From Holothuria scabra (Eukaryota; Echinodermata; Holothuroidea; Aspidochirotida; Holothuriidae), in assembly GCA_037179385.1 (NCBI GenBank), contig CM074179.1:806001-870000 (forward strand): a DNA stretch of 64,000 bases. The letters run 5' to 3'. The translations under genes and the position numbers were made by a program. Shown piece by piece: positions 45,101 to 56,871 of the stretch. Below the pieces are notes generated by a model. It ran no database searches and was not told the DNA's origin. It worked only from the letters and a program-made list of their open reading frames with translations. Every line of letters starts with the position of its first letter. The stretch's first letter is position 1.

Positions 45101-47019
45101 GTAATTATTTCGTGACGTCGAAGTGACAAACAGCTTTTATCGCACCACGCGACAATAAGTATAATTTCGAATTTTCGTAGTCCTGAGGTACAAGACATGT
45201 ATTAATTCCAAACGTTGGCAAATGTTTGTTTTCTTTAGACCAAAGATGGTGAAGATTTACTTAAAATTCGGAGCGTAATCCGATCCGATATCTCTGTTGT
45301 GTGACCTGCGCCTTAGTGCTGTAGTCCGTTCGTATTGAATGACAGTTCTAATGAAAAAGTGCGGTATTTTAACATGTGGGAATTTCCACTGGGAATGATT
45401 AATGGAGCCGTTAGGAATATATGTGGTTCGGTTAATTCTACGGGACAATCAAACGGTCCCATATAAGCTTTCTTAGTGGTACCATGTACCTACTAAAATA
45501 ACAGGGACCCCTTTACATATTCCATTGCAATGAGACTTAGTCGGATTTTTTTTTTGGTTTTTGCATGTTATGATAATAATTGAAAACTGTAACACACGGT
45601 GAAATGATTTTATCTGCACTGAAGCGTGCTTTCATCTCATTCAGAATCGTTTGACGCCGTGATTTGCTGTGGATGTTTTGTGCCCACCCACCTTCGTCCT
45701 AACTGTCTACCAGAGCTTGTGAGGACCATTAAACCAGGTGAGATGACACGCAACGTAAAAAGCAGTCTATGTACACAGAAGTGTCAACCATACCTGTCTG
45801 TTGATGAAATGACCAGGATAGTAGGAAAGCGTATATAAGTGCCATTTGCAGTCCCTGGAGTGAGAGTAAAGGGGATTTACGCTCTTCAGTAACCTCTTAC
45901 TATACACACACACACTTACACACGCACACATACACGCAACAACTCGTCTCAAAGGGGGATAGATTAAGGACAAGGTGTACTTTCGAGTGGTAATATTTGT
46001 TTTATATTAGGTGCGTCCCAAAACGTTCTAGGGAAGGCACTTGCCTCCCGAGGTTTTTTTTTTTTTTTTTTGACTTCCAACTCCACCTGAAATTACTACA
46101 TAAGTGTTAGCAGTTCGGAAGAAAACCACTTCCGGGGGAAAACTCGTTTTCCCATATCGGGCAACATTTCACTGTCTCAAGGATATGAATATTAATGCAC
46201 CATATGTATGTATTTAAATGAGACATCACAGTTCAGACATAAAGGGAGAAATTGCAAGGGACCTTCAAAAACGCATTTAGTAACACAAAATGTTGGCACA
46301 ATATAGACTTGTACTACTACATTCGGGAAATACTGCACAAAGCTTTCGGCTGTGCCAAGTCTATAAATTAGGCTCAGGACAAAGAACGTTGCATCATATT
46401 TCCGAATCTGCGCGGTGAACAATTAAAGATGACAAAAATTTTTGTTATTCCCCTATCAACAGAGATTTTAGATAGGCCTATGCCTAACTTTCATTTTTTT
46501 AAAAATCAATAAAAAATGCAACGTTGGTTTTAACGTTATCTCCCTTGAATTTGTGCGGTAGGATCGCAATGCAAGTTGGGAGGTATTTGAAAATGGCGCC
46601 ACACATTGCAAAATATTCTCCCGATTGGGTGAAAACTGATTTTTCCCGAAAGCGGTTATCTCCCGAACAGGTAAGGTACTCTTGTATCAACTAAATTGCA
46701 TTTACTTCGATTTTTTTTTTTTTTTTTTTGAGGTTTCACCAAAATTAACCCTCGTTTTTAAAACGATTGTGCTTATGAGACCATACCATTCTTTCCCTTC
46801 CTTTCTTCAGGTGGTATCATCGTGGTACCGATAGGTCAGAGATTTATTGAAGTCGTGAAAGGACAAGAGGACCGCTTTTGTAAATATTATCAAGATGAGT
46901 TCAACGAAGTGACTCAGGAACTCGAAAGTTCAAAGCGGTGGGAATTAATCTCAAAAACTACTATTCCTAACGGTATAGACGATAAGGCAATATTTTCATT
47001 TGTTTGGAAAATTCTGTAA
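39192..47019 (+). CDS. METTL27: METTL27-like (WBSCR27-like) SAM-dependent methyltransferase, five exons
   Basis: Exons: 39192-39362, 43593-43715, 44797-44932, 45645-45737 and 46811-47019, all with GT donors and AG acceptors and compatible phases (0,0,1,1). The product is 243 aa from the ATG at 39192 or 228 aa from the ATG at 39237; the second start matches the domain better. Human METTL27 is about 245 aa. Numbered from 39237: a MYDKWASVYDE motif, typical of this family, ends exon 1; motif I (ILDCASGTGLVG, residues 70-81) binds S-adenosylmethionine; D96 in ALDIS is the usual ribose-contacting acid; FDAVICCGCFVP follows. The fold is class I Rossmann, probably soluble; the substrate is unknown. 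No stop or frameshift breaks it. Intron 1 holds repeat copy B, intron 2 the DR1-rich repeats and intron 3 a TTAA element. AATAAA occurs at 47022, right after the stop. Confidence 0.88.
40729..42531 (+). mobile_element. 1.7-1.8 kb repeat family, copy B (in intron 1)
   Basis: Runs from TTTTTACGAGCGAATGCG to the terminal hairpin GAATGCCTTGCATTC plus TGG. It is the most intact of three copies; A (9587-11252) is inverted and C (50479-53598) is direct. A tRNA-headed SINE lies at 42333-42450, at the same internal place as in copy A. No transposase or helicase frame is visible. It lies wholly inside intron 1 of the methyltransferase gene. Confidence 0.8.
42333..42450 (+). repeat. tRNA-derived SINE inside copy B
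   Basis: TTTGGTCTAACGGTAGAACA (A-box-like), an anticodon-like arm with CCGTAACACGCGG, and GGGTTCGACTCCC (B box), followed by CATACC and AATGGAACCTACTGCCGTC. The anticodon arm resembles tRNA-Val (AAC), but the acceptor arms do not pair. Best seen as a SINE that spread with the larger repeat. Confidence 0.8.
42710..43045 (+). CDS. Hypothetical protein or first exon, 111 codons
   Basis: ATG at 42710 (G at -3) opens a frame beginning MSDTTLYTEFKRQTRFCRTP, with LDGFLQSLWVNSSHGV and PRIPKSNIIEKLYDTSML later, ending at TGA. It lies just right of repeat copy B, in intron 1 of the methyltransferase gene and on the same strand. The composition is balanced and protein-like, with no repeats and no membrane segment. 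I recognise no family. It could be a small intronic gene, an alternative first exon or chance; no clear donor is seen within it. Confidence 0.3.
   Translation: MSDTTLYTEFKRQTRFCRTPLSGPEGETSFFNKLDGFLQSLWVNSSHGVQFNPAENPGVCHMSKVSSNHQRYKSKLPRIPKSNIIEKLYDTSMLKAHSTSDCKKRVILSCI
43979..44520. repeat. Diverged tandem repeats with DR1-type motifs (in intron 2)
   Basis: Three to four diverged units share ACCATCTTCTCACCATAA, AAGGTTTTCA, CCCAGATGACCTTTGACCTC and TTTCCTACCTT motifs. TGACCTTTGACCT, or one-mismatch forms, occurs at 43979, 44079, 44360 and 44506. A GATA/GACA microsatellite interrupts it at 44112-44165. On the minus strand the motif reads AGGTCAAAGGTCA, the consensus for HNF4 or RXR dimers. 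Confidence 0.75.
44690..44720. repeat. TTGAAC microsatellite after a retroelement-like tail
   Basis: GCGCCATATAAATTTCTTGAAC is followed by further TTGAAC units. Such hexamer tails commonly mark the 3' ends of LINE-type elements; the body is short or lost. Confidence 0.55.
44965..45316. mobile_element. TTAA element family T3, copy in intron 3
   Basis: TTAA (44965-44968) is followed by GCGATATCGGATCGGATTAC; the right end has ATCCGATATCTCTG, then GTGTGACCTGCGCC and TTAG (decayed TTAA). The left end lacks the outer 15 bases seen in the copy at 38253. About 350 bp, no ORF. Confidence 0.75.
45904..45936. repeat. CA-rich microsatellite in intron 4
   Basis: ACACACACAC with CACGCACACATACACGC variations, within intron 4 of the methyltransferase gene. 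Confidence 0.8.
46100..46680. repeat. Dispersed repeat related to 30780-31400 (in intron 4)
   Basis: Shares AGCAGTTCGG, GGGGGAAA, TTTGTGCG, AGGATCGCAATGCA, TATTTGAAAATG and TTATCTCCCGAACAG motifs in the same order with the region before and within the tandem duplication at 30958. No coding frame is conserved. Confidence 0.65.
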
Positions 47020-50000
47020 GTAATAAAAAGCTTGCCGCGCTGAATTTGATATGCACTTTTATCTTTTAAAGAGTCATTTTCAAAAAGATGTCATTTTATG
47101 ATATTAATCAAGAAGTACTCCGATGATATTTACCAAATTTAATGTAGCTCTGTCAATGCTATAAAGCAAACCAAATTGTCTTGAAAGATTTATCCTAACT
47201 TTAAGACACAAATATGTTTATTTTTGCGACTGTTGGAATTTTGATTGCAAAAAGCTAAGGTCGCAGATATAAACTTAAAAATTTGTTTTCGTGAGTGAAC
47301 TTATTGGAACTCATACTTAAGTTTTAATGAAAACGGTGTAACATTATAATAATATGTAAAGGCACACTACTTCAGAATCGATTGACGGTCAAAATATTCT
47401 CCCCTCTTTGTATTTATATAGAACGTCATGGAACTAAAGAGAATCCACTTTTTTTTAATATTTTCATTTCACAAGACGTACACTGCCAGACACGTGTAAT
47501 TAAACCTACGTTCTATGTTTCCACCGAATTGAGACTTATACGTTACGTCGCTATGGCAACACAACCTTCTCACCGCCAAGTTTCGATGCGTGAGGCTAAT
47601 CTCTCTTCGTTTGTATGTTGAATTATTTTCGTAGCCATGTATTGTCTATGCAAGTGTTAAACCATGAAGTATAAAAATATTGATGCGTTTCCATCAGGTA
47701 TTATTGAAGGGATGGAATCATCATCCTATTGGATTAAAAGAATAAATACACTGTCTTCGCCTGGCACGGATTAAGTGTTTGTAGAATAGTATGTCATAAA
47801 AACCAACTAAACATAGTAAAGGACTAAACTCAAAGCATTTAAACAGTATCTTCTTGTCTTCCTTAAATGATATGTGTCAACAGTAGAAATAACATTTTTA
47901 TCAACTTTATGACGTTCATCTCATTGCAGGAGCTGCGTCTTTCGCTCATCTCCCCCTAAAAACCATATTTGTCCCTTTTACCCTACTGTTTCTCCCCTGT
48001 AAGCCACCTAACTATGCCCACTGTGCGCCGTGTTTGCCTTTGAAAAGGAACGAACAGATTTTTCCCGTAAGAAGGTTACAACTACTACAGTGGCTTTGTA
48101 CCAATTAGCGCAAGGGGCGTAGCGCCACAACTCGTGTTGTCAGAGCTGCCATGAAATATTGTCTGAAAACGCATTTAAAAATCATCACCTGACGAAAGTT
48201 GGAACCAAGTTGTTACCAGCTCACGCACGGTCACAATAACTCTCATGACTGCAATATGATCCGAGAGGAACATGGTCACTTCGTGTTTACAAATATTGAA
48301 GTTTTGTTCCTCAGGTGGCGCTAACTGAAAAAGTTAAAATCACACAACGTTCCTCATGGGAAACGATTACTGGGGACATGTCGACCAAAAATTTTTTATG
48401 AGGGGGATATCATATCAAACGTCGCCCCCCCCCCCCCCCACACACACACACAATATTTGAAATAGAAAGCAAAATATTTGTAAACGATTTAGGCCTACTT
48501 CCTTTTTTAATCAGTGGGCTTGGCAATATCATTTTAAGAAATTATGTGAAATATAGTCTTAATTTCATTAGCATTTTTTTCTTAATTACAAATATTTTCG
48601 CGCGCTAGGGGGGTTTCCACAGTTAAAGTTGGTTTATTAGTTCAAGATGTTAGTTAACTAGTGTAATTGAATAAAAGGAGTTTTCGCAAACAGACCGCCA
48701 GTGTGCTCCTAGTTCATTTGGACGTTATTCTTAAAACACGATATGTAACCGATGAAAGTTTTCTTTGAGCCACTCTTTGGAAGATTCTTTATGCAGATTC
48801 AACATTATATTGTGTCATATTAGTGTCCAAGTGATATTTCAGGATAGTGCAATGTTATTATCATAGAAAAGCAGGCGCCTTGGTTATTCACCCAAGGGAA
48901 CTGGAAGAGGTAAAGATAGCTTGCCCTTATCTTCTTTTAGGTGCATTTATATGGGATCTTTAATGGCACCATATACGAACCACAATACACACAATACATT
49001 GCACAATACATTCTACACACGGGATTCCTATAAGACAGGATGGGCCAATCCATTTGACCCATAGGTCTATGTAACAGTTCTGGAAACTATTGGGGCCCAA
49101 ACGGACAACTGATAGACCCTACCCTGGTGCAAAATGCAGTGGCCCATTGCTCACCGCACGTAACGCAATCCAGCTTATTAAATCCCTAAATGACACTGAC
49201 CTGGTAGTTTCCCATATGGTTAGCTAGCCCAATAAATTCTCATGCAGTGCACAGTCTTTTCTATTGTTGTGAAGTACGATGAACTTTCCATGACCTTTAG
49301 CAGACGCCATCTTGTTGTTTAAGAGCAACTCTCCCTTCCTTTTGCTCTAGATTCCCAGGGCCCTTCCTGTTTTCCGTCACGTGTTACCGGTGACGTGACA
49401 TATTACATCGCCCTAGTTCCACGTGCACACTGTAACCAATATTTTCAAGGTGTGGTCTATTTCACCCTTTGCAGCCCCCCGCTTGGTCATTTAGATCAGT
49501 ACACTCATTTACATTGGTGCGTCATAACTTTTGACCAATCGGGGGACTGCAGGTGACTGCAGGATCTCGCACGAGGTTTCCAAGACCGAGCCCGCTAGCT
49601 GGTCACTCGTGCATCAGACTTCAGACGAGGATCACTTGAGTAACCTACAATCTTGGACAAAACTCGTTAGGACACCCCGCTCCCCTTCGCAATGTTGGTC
49701 ACACGTAGCCTATTCACGCCATACTGTCACTCTGTCAGCGCAACATTGGAAGGGGGAGTGGGGAGGGGGATTCATGCAAGCCTTTGAACTGAAATTCAAG
49801 AATATTATGGCAAAGTTTCGCAACAGTTTTGTCCAAGATTGTAGCTGTAGATAATTAATCATTTGTTGCCGGCAGAATAATTAAACCTTGATCATCATTT
49901 TTGGAACTTAACAAATAAATCATCATTAAATCGATTGGAACTCTCCATCTGTTTTTTTTTTCTGTTTCTGGCTACTACGCAGGATACCGTACTGCATCGA

Positions 50001-50115
50001 CTCACTTAACATGCTGGAGTCGCGGGGCTCGGTTACACGACATCATCTTACTTAAGACTATAGGTAGCGGGCCACTAATTTTAAGTCCCATTGACTTACA
50101 CACTAAATTAGGCTA
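47020..50115. other. Intergenic sequence, no gene seen
   Basis: Follows the methyltransferase stop codon. No supported gene in 3 kb. Contains a C-run with CA repeat at 48427-48452, one TAGGCCTA at 48490 and an inverted repeat GTCACGT...ACGTGAC at 49377-49399. The 107-codon frame at 49531-49854 has no recognisable content. Confidence 0.5.
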
Positions 50116-50711
50116 CTTCCGTGCAGTGGCGTCATCAGACTTTTCATTCTGGGGGGGGGGGGGGCACTGGGGTAACACAACAATATTGCAGGGGGGGCAC
50201 TGCTAAACGCCACACATGGCGCCGTAGGCGCCACCGAGCGTGAAGCGCGAGGCTCAGCGGGTGGGGCCCAAGCTCCTGGGTTTTAGCGTGTTTGTGAGGC
50301 ACTAAAGTCGCTATTTAAGTGTTCTTCTATTGACCTTACACTGGTCTCAAAAATACCTCCAGAGTAACTTCCAGTAAGAAGTTTTGGTAAAAAAGTGATT
50401 CAACTACCAAGTGCAAATCCGGCATTCAAATGTTGATGAGTCGATTCATTGTAGGCTTGATTTCTTTTTAATTTCTTCCTTTTTACGAGCGAATGCGAAG
50501 TATAGCAGCCGCTTTATAGACTTGTTACAGTGTTTTTATTCTGTGCCTTGTTGGTTTTGTTACTTTTTAGTGTTTGTAAATTAAAAGGCGTTGACCATGA
50601 AAACAGATAATTTATTTAAGGATGTCTCAGGTTTCATCACACGATGAGGCATATTAGTTCAGGGATATTTCAATTACATGGTTCTTGGAACGACCAGGGA
50701 GCGACTATATG

Positions 50712-52135
50712 CACTCTTAAAACGTTGGGTAAAATATCCGTTGGTTAAAGAAGTTTATGAAATGTGTTGGTTAAACTTTGCCCAACTTTGGGGCTAATTG
50801 GTGCAATGTTTAAACGCTGGGCAAAGTTTTTGTTGAGTAAAAGTAATTGCTTAAGTGTTGGTCAATCTTTGCTCAAATAATGGTTAAATTTCCCCTTCCA
50901 TGCACGCGTATACTGTTATACCCAACTGACTGGTCAAAATGACGATAAGATTTTATTCTACAGTTGAGCATATTTTCCCTTTACCCACTTGTTGGGTAAC
51001 TTTTTGCCAATTTGTTGGGTATATTGTTGGTTGCAGTGTTGTCACCAAACAACAGTGCACTTGACCCGATTTGTTTCACAATTTTTCTCATAATCAGACC
51101 ATGGTACCATAATCTGAAAATTCTCTTTGGCATCTTTTATATTGGCCAAACAGCTAAACTCGTACATTACTTTAGACCATGAAATCGATCTCTATTTCCA
51201 TAAAATTCTTTAAACAGTACTACGAACTAGAACACATTTGTAAGAGATTCCATGATTCGTATTTGGCGCAAAACTGCTATCCAATGAGAGGTCAGGATCT
51301 GGGATATTCTCTTTCACGTCCGAATAAGCATTTATATATTATTATTTGAAACCTTTCGGCATAACAAGAAACCTGTCTCATAACCATGATATCAGCGTAT
51401 GAGAGCTACGGACCAGGTTGTGGCTTCTGTTCTATTCAGCCAGTCTAGAGCAGGACCACTCAGTGTTTGCCCTTTGGAAGGCGTACTTGTCCATTTGGGA
51501 CGTTAAGCTCCTTAAGGGAGCAGAACTCCTCCGGGAGTAATCGTTTGGTTTTCGCCCCTTGGCTCTTCGCCAGAGAGTCGTGGGGACTTTTAGAAAAAAG
51601 AGCTACGGACCAGCTAATTCTCATGCAGCCTTTGTGTTCACATTTATGCATTGATGAAACTACAATACTTCATCACATCATTAACACACATCATTTTACA
51701 GTGCCTTTTAAAAATGATAGTTTTGGACGTACCTACACGAAACTCAGTGACAAACCAAATAGGTTATTAAGCCAGGGTTTTTTAACCGGGACCGATGGGT
51801 TGCCATAACCAGGGAGCTGCAGTGGCAGCTCCCTGCCATAACCTACAACCTAACATTTAAAGAAAGCACCAATGTTTAAGGAAAAGATGATTAACATATA
51901 ACCAACATTTGGTTAATGCATTTGCCCAACAGTTTAATAAAAGAAGTGCCCAACAAGTGGGTTTGTTTTAAAATGCTAATTTACCAAACAGTTGGGTAAT
52001 CTCTTGCCCAACAGTTGGGTTCAAACTTTACCCAATTTGGTTGGTTAAAGTTTTGCCCAACTGTTTAGGTTGTTGAATAGATGCCCAGTGTTGGTCAAAA
52101 AGTTGGGCAAAATTTGCCCAATTTTTTTAAGAGTG
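50712..52135. mobile_element. 1.4-kb TIR element with CACTCTTAAA ends, inside copy C
   Basis: Starts CACTCTTAAAACGTTGGGTA and ends in the inverse, TTTGCCCAATTTTTTTAAGAGTG-like arm. Both arms are filled with GTTGGGTAA/TTGCCCAAC repeats. Copy B shows the empty site, and TG is repeated on both sides. The ends match the 251-bp MITE at 28426. The centre (51420-51840) is unlike the arms and includes a CAGGGAG palindrome; it could be captured DNA. The 113-codon frame at 51467-51808 has no recognised domain. Confidence 0.8.
51809..51835. repeat. CAGGGAG palindrome inside the 1.4-kb element
   Basis: CCAGGGAGCTGC, a 3-base centre, then GCAGCTCCCTG. The 11-bp stem is perfect. Flanked by TGCCATAA on the left and GCCATAAC on the right. 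Confidence 0.7.
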
Positions 52136-53598
52136 TGGGGTTCTCAGAAGCCCTTTCTATAGTTTTTGTCAACTGCCGTTCTTTATGACATGGTCGCTAC
52201 CCTTCTTTTCTTACAGTTTGAAACATCCGAGCAATCTGTTGAAGTGAAAGTTTCGGCGTCGTTGTAAAGAAAACATTGGACGGGTGATTTCTTTTCATGA
52301 CCAAGTAACAAGAGCGACAAACTTAAGTTATACCTTATTTTGTTCAAAACTGAAGACGGTCACAGAGGGTTAGGAATAGAGAACGGATAAGATAACGTAC
52401 AGTAGTCTCCCGGATGCGAAAATTGCGCAATAGTAACTGCGTAGTTTTCTTCTGACCTAAACGTTTCAACTGAAACTTGAATCGCCCTTACCAATATGCG
52501 CTTGCTTTGCCGGTGACCACGTGATCAGCCGAACGACATGTGATACAGTTGATGATATCAAGTGCTACCACGGCTTAAAATGGCCATTTCGAGAGTTTGA
52601 TGTGTCACAGTGGAAAGTCAAATATGGGCCATGCGCAAGGCTTTGTTTGCTTAGCCGCATCGAAATAACTTAGTTAACCTCAACCTAATTTTTTTTGTTT
52701 TAAATATTCTCACATTAGATTCTTTTATTGGTGGCTGTGCTAATAATTTAGCAATCTTGAAAGACAAATTTAAAGTGGTTCCTTTGAGCAATCGTACTGT
52801 AAGGGAAAAGACTTTCTTGCTGTGCACCTATCCAACCAAAGAAAGAAGAGGAAGGTGAGAAATTTTATAACGGTACTGTTTATGTTGTTGACAATTGTGG
52901 TAGGAATGGGAAGAGAGATCTCTGACGAGGGAGTAGCAAAATAAAAGACTGCGTAGTTATCTCTCTCTATTCATTAGCCACTCGAGATGATAGTTAAGTT
53001 GCATCTCTTCTGATCTGAAAGTGCTTACTATGTTGGTGATAATGCGATGCATATACATACAGGTGATACGGTTGAACTGCCGAACCGTAATAAGCACTGC
53101 CCTCGAGCAATACTGAGAACACTAAGGAAGTTTAAAAAATGCAATTGTCATTCGTGAGGAAGTTTTGATATTTTGAACTGCCAATAAAATGTGTGAAATT
53201 CTGACAGTTTTGGCTACGGTCGGAAATTATTAATAAAACAATTCTTCTGCAATCGAAGCACTTCTACTTTCTAGATCTAGTAGAAAATATCATCCACCAC
53301 CTGTTTTGTTTAGTCAATTTTAACATCATATATACGTATCACTCATATGTACCTTTCTAAACGTCGAGCTTGTAGCATAAACAATTCTGTTTCCCTTTCT
53401 TCACATAACTAATGTTTCACCTGTATAAATTTTCAACACTGATATCCTTTTCTGAAATGCGCAAACATCTTCATCATAACATATTCACCATCTACTGCCT
53501 GTTCGTATCAGGGAGTGGCTAAAATTTAGCAACTCTGTCAATATCACTAGAACCGATAGACCGCCTCCATTCGCGAGTATGAATGCCTTGCATTCTGG

Positions 53599-56500
53599 TT
53601 AAGGAACTGTGTCATGGATAGTAATATTTCTCCAATTTTTGGCTCTGATCATGATAGCGTTACCATAAAGATTCTTTTAGGAAATCCCAGGGGACCGGGT
53701 GTTTGGAAACTTAGTACTTCTTTGTTGTCTGACGATGCTTATTGTGAGATGATAAAAAATACGGTGAACGACACCGTAGCCTCAAATATTGAGGACAACC
53801 CTAGTCTATTATGGGAATTGTGCAAACTTAATATAAGATCTGTTTCTATTGACTACTCTAAGATGCGGGCAAGAGTCCGTAAAATTGACGAAAGAAAGAT
53901 TCTTGAAAAAGTTCAGTTGTATGAGCAACTTTATTCGACGAACCCCTCACAAGAAATTAAAGAACTACTGTATGATGCTAGGGCAAAACTTGATCAATTT
54001 TATAACTTTAGGCTGAAAGGGATTATAATTCGTTCGCGTGCTAGATGGGTTGCAGAAGGGGAAAAGAACACAAAATATTTTTTAGGGTTAGAAAAACGTA
54101 ATAAATTCTCTAGTACTATTAACGAACTGATCACTGCGGAGAATAAGGTGTTAACAAGTCCTGAAGATATTTTTCTGGAAGGGAAAAAGTTTTACTCTGC
54201 TCTCTATAAGAAAGACAATAATGTTGCTGCACGTAGCTTCTACACAAATTGGAATTATCAGCACGTAACTATTTCTAATGATCAGAGGTTGCATTGTGAA
54301 GGCCTTTTAAATATGTCTGAATGTCGCCAGGTGCTTCTTTCCATGGCCAGAAATAAATCTCCGGGGTAGGATGGCCTCCCATCTGAATTTTATCTCACCT
54401 TTTGGGATTGTATAGGGCAACTTGTTGTCAATTCCCTTAATTATGCCTTTACCAAGGGTTATTTAGCTAACGAACAGGGTAGAACAGTTATATCTTTAAT
54501 TCCAAAGTCTGGTAAGGATACACGGTATCTAAAAAACTGGCGTCCCATTGCTTTATTGAATACTGATTATAAGATTGCTGCCAAGTGTATTGCTTCTCGT
54601 ATGAAAGGTGTTTTGAACTCCATTATAAGTTATGAGCAAACAGGTTTTTTACAATGTAGATTTATAGGCGAAAATGTTAGACTTATACAAGATCTTATTT
54701 GGTATTGCAATGAGAAATCTATCCAGGGTGTTTTATTATTCCTGGACTTTGAGAAGGCGTTTGACCGTTTGGATTGGTGTTTTATTCAGCGTACACTTAA
54801 TTACTTTAATTTTGGCCCTCAATTTAAAAATTGGGTGAAAGTTTTATACAGTAATGCTACATCATGTGTTTCAAACAATGGTTATTTATCTGCTTATTTT
54901 AGAGTATCTCGCGGTGTGCGTCAAGGTTGCCCCTTGAGCCCATACCTTTTTATTACATGTACTGAAGTTTTGTGTGCTTTGATTAAGTCGAGCCAAGTTA
55001 TATAGGGGATCTTGATTTCTGGTGAATCTCTTAAAATCTCCCAGTATGCCGACGACACTGTCATTATCACTGATGGATCAGAGTCATCATTGAAGGAAGT
55101 TGTGAATGTGTTACAACTTTTTTGCATTAGCTCTGGTCTTAAAATTAATTCTGAAAAGTCGCATTTGTTTTTACTCGGCCCTCTATTTGAGCAGCACCCG
55201 GTATATCTTACTCATTTCAACTTTGACGCCCACCACACAGTGGTAAAGTATTTAGGTATCTCCTTTTCTCACCATAAAGACGATTTTTTTCGTTTAAATT
55301 ATACACCTAAACTTTCTTGCATTAAAAATATTCTTTAACTTTGGTCCTTAAGGGATCTTACTCCCGTCGGGAAGGTACTTTTAATTAAAACCTTTGCCAT
55401 TTCTCAACTTGTTTTCATGTTTACTGTACTTCCCGACCCACCCAAACACTATTTAGATGAACTGAATAAAATATTCTTTAATTTCATTTGGAGTAACAAG
55501 CGTGATAAGATTAAGAGGTCGATTCTTTGTAATGTTAAGGGTGACGGGGGATTGAATATGGTAGACATACATGTTTTTGCAAAAAGTCTGAAACTACTTG
55601 GGTAAAAATGTACGTAGATGATCATGATCGACCATGGAAGCTTCTTTTCAACTATTGTCTGCGTAACTATGGCGAAAAATTCCTGTTCTCTTGTAACTTT
55701 AGAAATGGTGACATTCCCGTATCCAATTTTTTTATCCGTGGTGTCTGTGATGCCTGGGCAGAATTTAACTTTTGTACTCCTCAAAGGGATTTTGCAGACC
55801 AATTTGTATTAAATAATAATTACATTAAAACTGATAAACGTGTAGTTTATTATGACGTATTAAAGCAACGCAGTGCTTACAAGGTCGGGGATTTTTTTAA
55901 TGCCGAAGGTAAAGTCATTCCTTATAAGAACTTTGTAGATAAGTATAATATTAGCAACTTCCCTTTTACGTTATATTATGGTATTATTTGTTCAATCCCC
56001 TCTACATGGAAGACAAATTTGTTTGCAAGTGGCGGCCTTAATTTAAATGAATGCCAACTCTTAAAATTCCAGTTAACAAAGAGGTCTTCAAAATTTGTGT
56101 ATAAGTCTATACTTTCACGTAACGTGCTTAAACCTAAAGTATTAGTAAAATGGGAAAATTACTTTGCAAATATTTGTTACACCTTAAATTGGAAATTTAT
56201 TTTTACCAGACCATTTGTTGTTGCTCGGGATGCAAAGATTCAATATTTTCAGTTTCGATACCTTCATAGAATTATTGGTACTAATGATTTTTTATTTCGT
56301 ATTAAGATCAAAGACTCACCTGTTTGTTCTTTTTGTAAAGTAGAGAATGAAACTTTAGAACATCTGTTTTGGTTTTGTCCTAGAGTGAAAAGATTTTGGG
56401 AGGAAATTTGTTCAGTTTGCTTAAGAGAAAAAATTAATTTAAATGAGACAAGTGTTCATTTTGGATATACAGAAAAGAAGAAGAATATCATCAATTTTTT

Positions 56501-56871
56501 TCATTTTTTATGCAAAGTATTTTATTTATTCTTGTAAACAAAACAGTACAATACCAGATGCAACAACGTTTTACTATAAGTTTAAGTTTAATACTGAAGT
56601 GGAAATTTTTATTTTAAAAAAGAATAATGACGAAACAAAGGAGGATGAATATAGATCTGCCTTCAGTTTCCTGTAAAAACTTATAAGCTAATTTCATTAC
56701 ATTCATTTTCAATTTTTTCAAGATGTTGTATGCATATTGGCTACACACCATTCAAGGTTTTTGGGTTATTGATTTTGTAAAATAGTGTAACGTTGTAATA
56801 TTGTATTATACTGCAAACTTTGTTAAAAACAATTATTGAACTTGCAAATAGAAGAGGTGCTAAAAAAAAAA
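53599..56871 (+). pseudogene. 5'-truncated, broken L1/Tx1-type LINE ORF2
   Basis: Begins within the endonuclease C-terminus (NISPIFGSDHDSV), then RT: a KSPG motif followed by an in-frame TAG at 54367, LIPKSGKD, LDFEKAFDRLDWCFI at about 54745, SRGVRQGCPLSPYLF at about 54907, a TAG at 55003, then QYADDT catalytic residues at about 55041. A TAA lies at 55336, a one-base frameshift near 55600, and another frameshift near 56510. A C-terminal zinc-knuckle-like part has CSFCKVENETLEHLFWFCPR (about 56320-56380). Coding ends about 56676, and an A-run at 56862-56871 marks the 3' end. The motif pattern fits the L1/Tx1 group. It is inactive. It begins exactly where copy C ends. Confidence 0.88.

Larger units (their letters stand above)
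50479..53598 (+). mobile_element. 1.7-1.8 kb repeat family, copy C, split by a TIR insertion
   Basis: Same start and terminal hairpin as copy B. It is interrupted at 50712-52135 by a CACTCTTAAA element; without that it is about 1.7 kb. The tRNA core of the SINE present in A and B is missing here, but CTACTGCC and the following sequence remain, which suggests loss from C. It lies inside element X, and the LINE starts immediately after it. Confidence 0.8.

Noticed and set aside
47022..47027. AATAAA as the polyadenylation signal of the methyltransferase gene
   Set aside because: It lies only two bases after the stop codon, so it would leave almost no 3' UTR; possible but weak, so not listed as a site.
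49374..49402. GTCACGT...ACGTGAC inverted repeat as a regulatory hairpin
   Set aside because: Seven-bp arms in 64 kb can occur by chance and no gene is nearby.
51467..51808. 113-codon plus frame inside the 1.4-kb element
   Set aside because: No domain, opposed by a minus frame over the same bases, and ends at the palindrome; not transposase-like.
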